Notes under the pieces: generated by a model
Database searches by the model: none
The model's input: the letters and a program-made list of their open reading frames with translations, nothing else
What the model was told of the DNA's origin: nothing
NCBI RefSeq assembly: GCF_905163445.1
Contig: NC_053205.1
Location: 1,674,001 to 1,738,000 of the forward strand
Direction: 5' to 3'
DNA from: Pararge aegeria
Lineage: Eukaryota; Arthropoda; Insecta; Lepidoptera; Nymphalidae
Length of the DNA: 64,000 nt
Position numbers and translations under genes: made by a program
Part shown: positions 51,801 to 60,800 of the stretch, piece by piece
Numbering within the stretch: position 1 is the stretch's first letter
How the letters are laid out: every line of letters begins with the position of its first letter

Positions 51801-54800
51801 GTGTTTACTTATGACAACCCGAGAAAAATAAGACACGTGCAAAGTACCTACGCTAAGTGGCGGGAGTCACTTGATTTTACTTTGTATGTGATTTTAGGGC
51901 TGTATCTGTAAAAACTATTTCTTTAAGTAAATACGATGGCAGTGGCTTACTCAAGAACTATTAGCGTTCCGGTTTCACAGATAAGTCTCAGAGACAGTAC
52001 ATAATGTACCTCTAAAGCCTCTGAAGTATTATTTCGGTTTTCAGAATAAGAGTGAATAATTCCATATGCATTATGAGTAACAAAACTGTCCTATCACGTT
52101 GCCTCAATGTAGGCTTATAAGTTTAGTGACATCAGCAGAGCGATTCCATTGCGCCAACCGGCTGCCCAAATTAATTAATAGGTTTGGGCGTTATTTGATC
52201 GTTGCTTTCCTCAGTGGCTAGCTAAATTTTGTGTCAACTGAGATACAGAATTGTTTTCTTTTTTGTCGTTATTTTTATTCTTTTTCTAACTTGCATCAAA
52301 GAGTGATTAGTTCATAAGCGAAATTAGCAAAAGTAGACACTACAATTGTCTACCTTTTAAAATGGTTTTGCATACTTGTGTTATATAAATATTATAAAGA
52401 ATATAATTTTTTTATGTAAAATCGCTGTTATAGTAATCTTTTTGACGGCCGATAGGCGCAGTTTGCAGCGATCCTGCTTTCTGAGCCCAAGGCCGTGGGT
52501 CTGATTCCCACTTCTGGTTAATGTTTGTGTGATGAGCATGAATGTTTTTCAGTGCCTGGGTGTTTATATGTATATTTAAAGTATTTATGTATCTTATTCA
52601 TAAAAATATTCACCAGTCGTCTTAGTACCCATAACACAAGCTACGCTTACTTTGGGCCTACATGGCGATGTGTGTATTGTCGTAGTATATTTATTTATTT
52701 AATACGGGCTATGTAAAATAATTTAAGTATGCAGTGCTTTTGCGCACGTATGAAGTGCACGCCACTGCAAATACACGATTTCAGGATTCTTATTAGTGTT
52801 AGTAGAAATATATATGAGATGTCAGAATAGTTAGTTACTATATTTATTACCAAAGCTTGCGGATTAACGCGTTAGCATCCGAGCAGCCGCCATATTGAAT
52901 TTGTTGTGACGTCACCAGGCGGCAGTGTCACGCTGGGAGAGGGACTCGTGGGGTGCCGCGTGCCGCGCGTACTGCGGCTTGCGCCAGGAGTTGGGAATAC
53001 TTTCCCGCCTGCGCCACCCGCACGTGCTGCCGTTGGTGGCGGTGTGTGCCGCTCCGCTGGCGCTGCTGCTGGCCGTGGCTCCGCAGGTACTATGTCGGCA
53101 CTAAGTGTTGTTGTACTTGCTGTGGCTCTACAGGTACTGCGACTACACTAGGCGTCAGTACACCAGTGCTGTGCTGTCAATAGGTATCAGTGTACTTGCC
53201 GTGGCTCTATAGGTACTGCGACTACACTAGGTGCCAGTACACCAGTGCTGTGCTGTCAATAGATATCAGTGTACTTGCCGTGGCTCTACAGGTACTTGGA
53301 TTACACTAGGCGTCAGTACACCAGTGCTGTGCTGTCAATAGGTATCAGTGTACTTGCTGTGGCTTTACAGGTCTTACACCTAGCGGCATCCGTAGTGTAA
53401 TGTCACTTAGTACAGAAAAAAAAGGTGTCAGTTTACTTGCTATGGCTTAACAGGTACTGCAACTACACTAGGTGCCAGTACACCAGTACTGTGACGTCAC
53501 AAGGTGTCAGCGTGCGTGCCGTGGCTCTATAAGTACTACGACTATACTAAGTGACATAACACCAGTACTGTTACGTTACTAGGTCTCAGTGTACTTGCCG
53601 AGCTCTTCAGGTACTGTGGTTTCACTAGGTGTCAGAATAGTTGTCGAGTATATACAGGTACTACTGATTCACTGGGTGCCTCTATACTGGCCCTATATGA
53701 ACTATGAAAAGAGGTGTCAGTGTTCCTCTCAAGGCTCTTCAGGTACAGTGACGTCACTAAGTGCCAGTGTACCGGTCTTGGCTTTACGGGTACCGTGGCC
53801 TCACCAGTTTTCCCCCCTTCTTATATCCTTACCTTGTAGTTCTCATATTACCGGCAAGTAAACCGGGCACTCAGATATGAAGTGATAGAGGACTAAACAG
53901 GGGCTATGTTTCCTTTTCTTAACCGGAAGCATCCGCTCTGGTAACCGGTGCATCCTCAGGAGATGATTTGCTTTACAACGAAAAATTGTTAAGAAATTTT
54001 GTTTAGAAGTTCTGAGGACGCTGTAGAGGGTACATTGCCGAAGATCTGTTTGGTGTGGAGTAAAGGATTGAAGCTTTAGCTTTAGTTTTATGTTTACGAA
54101 TGTGGTTATCGCCATCATCTCACTACCGTGTAGTACTTATGTACGCATCAAAAGTGCCACCTATGGGCCAGGCCTACTTGAATAAAGATGTTTTTCACTT
54201 TGTTGACTTTGAAGAAATTATAAATCACACCATACAGATTCTCCTGCTGTTCGCGGAGTATGGCAAGTTAAGCTTAATTTTCATAATATATCACGGATTT
54301 CCGCGAAGTAACGCCTGCTTCTATACAATACTATGAAGAGATATAATTTCAGGGGTCGTTGGAGAGTGGTCTGCGGCGTTACCGCGGCTGTGGCGCCCGC
54401 GTTGGACCGCGCACGGCCCGGGCGTTGGCGCTGCAAGTGGCGAGGGCGTTGGAGTACCTGCACGCACACCGCGTGCTGTACAGAGACCTCAAGGTAGACA
54501 CGCACCTTTGTTTTTTCTCGCACGTCCCAAGGTCGGCTGGTAGATAATGCTATAGCTTCAAGTGTAGGATCTGCCGGGAGCACAACAAGTTATTCCAAGA
54601 TACTCGTGCCGACATCCATTCGTGTTCTCTTCGGCAATACAATAAAAAAATTACCAACAATGTATTAGTACAGCTAGTTGATAATTGCCTCGTACATTTC
54701 TGTTTTGTTTTAACTTAAGGTATGTTTTTGTTTCTGTTTTCAACTTAGTCAAATTTCGAGAGCGTATTTGGGTGTTTTTAAACAGAAAGATTTAAATGAT

Positions 54801-54813
54801 TATTATACTTTAA

Positions 54814-54862
<49 letters not shown>

Positions 54863-57800
54863 AAGTGTGTGGGTATGTTCCATATGGGCTCCGAAACGGC
54901 TGAAACGATTTCAATGAAACTTTCAGGGAATCTCCGGATTGACCTGGCGAGTAATCCTGTAAAGTTTGGTGACGATCGGAGCACTCCTATTTTTGAACTG
55001 TCAAACTGTCAAATACAGCTTTTTTTGATGATATTCTATTGTTGGGTGTACATGGGTTATAAATACAAGAACTAGAGTTACCGACATAGCTCAGCGAGTC
55101 GCGAAGCTGAAGTGGCAATGGGCGGGGCACATAGCTCGGAGAACCGATGGACGGTGGGGTCTTAAGGTGTTGGAATGGCGACCCCGCACCGGTAAATGCA
55201 GCGTAGGTTGGCCCCCAACGAAGTGGACAGACGACATCAGGCGAGTGGCTGGGAGCCGCTGGAGGCAAGCGACCCAGGACCGTGGATTGTGGAACTCCCT
55301 ACAAAAGACCTATGTCCAGCTGTGGACGTCGATTGGTTAAGATGATGAAAGTAGGCCTAGTTTATAAGCACTTTTGAAACGTCAGGTCAGTCTGTTTGTA
55401 GTGACTCTACCACCGGTTCGGAAGGCAGATTCTACTGAGAAGAGCCGGCAAGAAACTCAGCAGATTGCTCTTTATCTACATCATTTTATAGTTTATCAAT
55501 CTTTAGGGTTACATAATGCTTCACAGCAGTCTGAGAATTCCCTAGGGTGTTGGACTACGGCCTAAATCCTTGGATGGTGTCCGCTGATACAAGGCTAAAC
55601 CTTATGTTCGTGTTTGCATGACAGTCTGAGAACGTGCTGGTGTGGTCACTTCCGGCGCCTCAAGACGCGGAGGCTGTTGAGTTCAGCACGGATCCAGTCG
55701 ACGTTCACGTCAAACTCGGCGATTATGGTAATTTATAGTACATTATGAAACTAATAAACTAAATAAATAAATATACTACCACAATACACTCATCGCCATC
55801 TAGTCCCAAAGTAAGCGTAGTTTGTGTTAAGGGAACTAAGATGACTGACGAATATTTTTACGAGTAATATACATATAAGTTACTGATATATAATGAAACC
55901 AAACTCCCGTATCATTATGATAATTTTAATTAATAGTGGAAACTTTATTGGCTTGTGTAAGATCTATAATTAAGTTTATCCATTGTAAAAATTTATTTAT
56001 AGCTTTTGTTTTCCAAATAAAAAAAAAAATAAAAAAAAAAAAATACTTAGAATATACAGATAAACAGTTAGACACTGAAAAACATTCATGCTCATCATAC
56101 AAACATTTCCCAGAAGTGGGAATCGAACGGCCACGGCCTTGGACTCAGAAAGCAAAATGCGCCAATGCCATAAACAAAGAGTTTTATAATAGCCAGTTTA
56201 CGCGATTCGTAGGGTACGATGCTTAGAATAGCTCTCGGGCATTTTTTTTGGATTAAAAGTACCTTATTCACATTCAAAATTCATTTATTTCAAGTAGGCC
56301 TAATAAACTTTTGAAACGTCAAGTCTGTCTGTTTGTATTGACTCTACCACCGGTTCGGAAGGCAGATTCTACCAAGAAGAAGCCGGCAAGAAACTCAGCA
56401 GTTGCTCTTTTCCAACATCAACAATTTTACATTTTAACATTCATTTTTCTATCTTGTGAGAGCTGAAAGCGGAGCCGGATGCTTCCAAGCAACCATCGGT
56501 TGAATAGTCATACCCCTATAAAACAAATACAATCGGTGTCTATAAAACAATATGTTTCCAGGTATATCCCGCCTAGCTCCCCCCTCAGGCACTAAAGGTT
56601 TCGGTGGTACAGAAGGATTCATGGCGCCAGAAATAATGAGGTACAATGGCGAAGAAGAATACACGGAGAAGGTATGTTACAACCAAAATCTTATATATAT
56701 AAAAGAGAAAGTGTGTGGGTATGTTCCGTATAGGCTCCGAAACGGCTGGACCGATTTCAATGAAACTTTCAGGGAATCTCCGGATTGAACTGGCGAGTTT
56801 GTGTCCTGTAAAGTTTGGTGACGATCGGAGCACTCCTATTTTTGAACTGTCAAACTGTCAAATACAGCTTTTATTTACTATGATGATATTCTATTGTTGG
56901 GTGTACATAATGATCTTCACCTGCTCGAGAAGAGAATAGAAGAGAAATAAATGATTTAATATATTATGAGACTTAAATTAAAAATTGAATGATGTAAGTT
57001 TATTGTTTAAATTAAATAAAGCAAAATCGTGGGTACGCTAGCATAATATATAAATGTAGATTAATAAATAAGTAAATAAATAAATGTACTAAGACAATAC
57101 ACACATCGCAATCTAGCCCCAAATTAAGCGTACCTTGTTTTATGGGTACTAAGATGACTGATGAATATGTTTATGAATAACTAGCTATTGCCCGCGACTT
57201 CGTCTGCGTTTGATTTAGTTTTTTGACGTGGCATTCAATTAAGTTGTAGTTTTAAAAAAATTTAAAGTATTCAGTATCGCTTAGCCTTAAATGAGGGGGT
57301 TTGCTGCTGTCCGCTGAGGAGTTCTGTCCTCTATCTCCAACCACATTCATCAGTTCTACACAAAGTTTGGGCAAAATTAAACACATATAATATGCATATA
57401 AACACCAAGTCACTGAAAAACATTCATGTTCATCACACAAACATTTTCTAGTTGTGGAAATCGAACCCACGGCCTTGGACTGTGAAAGCACGGTCGCTGA
57501 TCGTCAAGATCGCAATTATTGTAGCTAAAACAAAGGCAACAATTTTTTGAGGTATAATATTTTCCAGGTGGATTGCTTCTCCTACGGAATGCTCTTATAC
57601 GAAATCTTTACGCTACGTCAGCCATTCGAGGGCCATGAGGCCGTCAAGGAGGCTGTTCTGGAGGGAGCGAGGCCTCCCTTGTCGCCCAGAGTAAGTAGAA
57701 TTTCATCATCATCCTCATTGTAGAGGTCAGAGCAAGTGAAAAGCAGGGTTTCTTCAGTGACGATGATGCGGCTGCGGTCAGTTGCGGTCAACGACTCAAA

Positions 57801-60800
57801 TTTTCAATTTGTTATGAAAATTAATTAACTTTAAGGCGGAATTAAACTTAGAGTAATATTTTTTAAATTTTTTTAGGTTTTTTTTTTTATTTGTTTAATA
57901 TTAATTCTTTTATTCATACTATTTTTGGTTTTAACCTAATTTAATTATTTTTAACCGGACCTACTTCAATGTTGTGTATACCTGTAAGTGATAACTGTAC
58001 TCGGACAATAAACTATAATCTAAAATGATTAATGATAATACAGTGTATCGTTGGTATATCTAATGAAAAAAAAAAAAAAAAAAAAAAAAATTGTGCTCAA
58101 TTTGCTATACTCCGCGAACAGCAGGAGAATCTGTATGGTGTGGTTTATAATTTCTTCAATGTTTACACTCCACACCGAACAGATCCTCGGCGATGTAACC
58201 TCTACGCAGTGGCGTGCACTGGGTTTCTTGTCAGGGTATGCATACAGCAGGAAAATTGCATAAAATGTAAAAAATCCTCCTCTTATACGGGCTATATTTC
58301 AATTTTAGGGTATGCAGTGCTTTTGTGTATGAATGAAGTGCACGCCACTGCCTCTACGCACGTTACGCTCCGAAACCGGAGCATCCGGGAGATGTTGACT
58401 TTAAAATCGATCAGCATCTCCTGAAGATGCTCCTTTTTTTTGCACGTTCTTTAATTTATAAACCATAGACAAAAATTTTTTTCAATATAAATTATTTCCG
58501 TTTTATTAATTAGTTAATAACTTGCGTCGCTACAAGTTATTAACTAAATAATTAACAATCACCATCATCATATATGAACCAATATACGTCCACTTCTAGA
58601 CATAGATATTTTAGGGAGTTCAAAACACCTATGTCTCGTGTCGCTTGAGTCCAGCGTCACTCTGTTACTCGTTTAATGTCATATGTCAACCTAGTAAGGG
58701 GCCTACCGAAGCGCGCTTAACGGTGTGTGGTCACCATTGTAGCGCTGCGGGACCCCTAAAGTCAAAGTCAAAAATATCTTTATTCAAGTAGGCCCATAGG
58801 TGGCACTTTTGATGCGTACATAAGAATTACACGGTAGTGAGATGATGGCGATAACCACATTCGTAAACTTAAAACTAAAGCTACGAGGGTTCCAAACGCG
58901 TCCTGGTCTAAGAAGAAGCCCACAACAAACTTAGCCGGATGTTTTTTTTTTTGTTATCACCATCTCACAATGTCATTTTAAATTATTAGAAGAGCAACCT
59001 GGTTAGAGCAATATTTCACACCCAAGCTTTTTTATCGATTACGTAGTCCTTTATACAATAATAGGACTTTTCTATAAGCTTACGTTTAATACAAACTTTG
59101 AACTTTTTAAGAGACATCTCCAAGATGTCAATTGGTAGTTTATTGTAGAATTGTATGCAATTTCCTTTGAACGAATTATGAATTTTATGTAACCTAGTAT
59201 ATTGCACTGTAAGTTTATTCTTACTTCTAATGTTTAAATTATTGCAGTCACATTTTTTCTTAAATTTAGAAATGTTTTTATGAACGTACATTAAATTTTC
59301 AAATATTTACTGACTATACACTGTCATTATTTTAAAATCTTTAAATTTATCTCTCAATGACTCTCTCGGACCCATTTTGTAGATCGAACGAACAGCCCTC
59401 TTCTGCAGCACGAAAATAGTGCTAATATCAGCAGCATTACCCCAAAGTAAAATTCCATATGACATAATGCTGTGAAAGTAACTAAAATATACCAGTCTAG
59501 CAGTTTCTACGTCGGTCATATTTCGTATCTTCCTTACCGTCGACCCTATGTCCATCGCTTCTCCGAACTATGTGCCCCGCCCATTGCCACTTCAGCTTCC
59601 CGACTCGATGAGCTACGTCGGTAACTCTGGTTCTTCCACGATTCTCCATATTCCTGTTTTAATAACGTAGAGGTACTCCAAGCATATTTCTCTCAGTCTC
59701 ACTCTGGGCCTTCATATGAGAGCTATCGTTGGCCATAGTGATTGAGTCATGACTGCAAACACGTTGTGGATTGATGATAATGAATTCGAACATTTTTTTA
59801 CTCGTGTGAGATGAGAGCGGAGTCGCCTGGTTCCAAGCAGCCTTGTCGTTAAGGAATCCATCGATCGTGTAGTGACCACGATTGGTTAAATGTGTTTTAA
59901 TACATATATTGTTTAAACTTAGGTAAAGGTCGATCTAATATTACCTTCGGTATCATGTTACAAAAGCATATACCCATCCCCACAAAGGATTTCTGTACTT
60001 TTCTCAGACGATATGCAGATATCACTAATTTATGTCCGTTTCTAGTAAGTCCACGGTTTTTAACGACTTTTTGTTTCTAATTATTTATGTTTTGTTTAAT
60101 AAAGATTTAATGATAATAAATATATTGCGAGGCTACTGTAAGTATACAAGGTATACAAAGTATATATTTCTTTAAATTTGGCACGAAGGGATTTCAAAAA
60201 TTCAAAATTCATTTATTTGAAGTAGGCCTAATATAAGCACGTCGTTGGAAACGTCAAGAATGTCTGTTTGAAGTGACTCTACCACCGGTTCGGAAGGCAG
60301 ATTCTACCGAGAAGAAGCCGGCAAGAAACTCAGCAGTTGCTCTTTTCCAATATCATATAATTTATATTTTACATTTTAAAATTCATTTTTCTATCTTGTG
60401 AGAGATGAAAGCGGAGACGGATGCTTCCAAGCAACCTTGTCATTAAGAAACTCATCAATTTTAAAATTAACACGTTCTTTAAACTTATGCATTGGTAGGT
60501 CCAAAATTACCTTAGGAATCATATTATAAAAGCGTATACTCAATCACACAAATGACTTCTGCACCTTTCGCAGACGATATGCAGATGTCACTAATTTGAC
60601 CATTTCATTTAGATCATTCGTCAATGAACGCTTACACGAAGCCAAGAAGTCACAAAAAACTCTACTCTTGAAACCTGTGTCCCAGGATCTCCAGTACCCG
60701 TGTAGTATGCTGGAGACAATGCGACGGTGCTGGAGCGGTGCGCCGGAATGGAGGCCGTCGGCCGCGGCGCTGGTGGCGGTGTGTGCGGCGCCCGAGTTCT

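Larger units (their letters stand above)
54494..55624. other. Intron 37: AT run, Helitron-like, LINE ends
   Basis: (AT)n at 54815-54856, a Helitron-like family F piece to 55075, RTE-like LC (55070-55340), a LINE LA 3' fragment (55343-55490, reverse). 54500-54810 unclassified. Confidence 0.65.

Noticed and set aside
53087..53800. CRISPR-like or gene-like repeat array
   Set aside because: Units are whole degenerate tandem copies without spacer structure; read as a minisatellite grown from exon 36.
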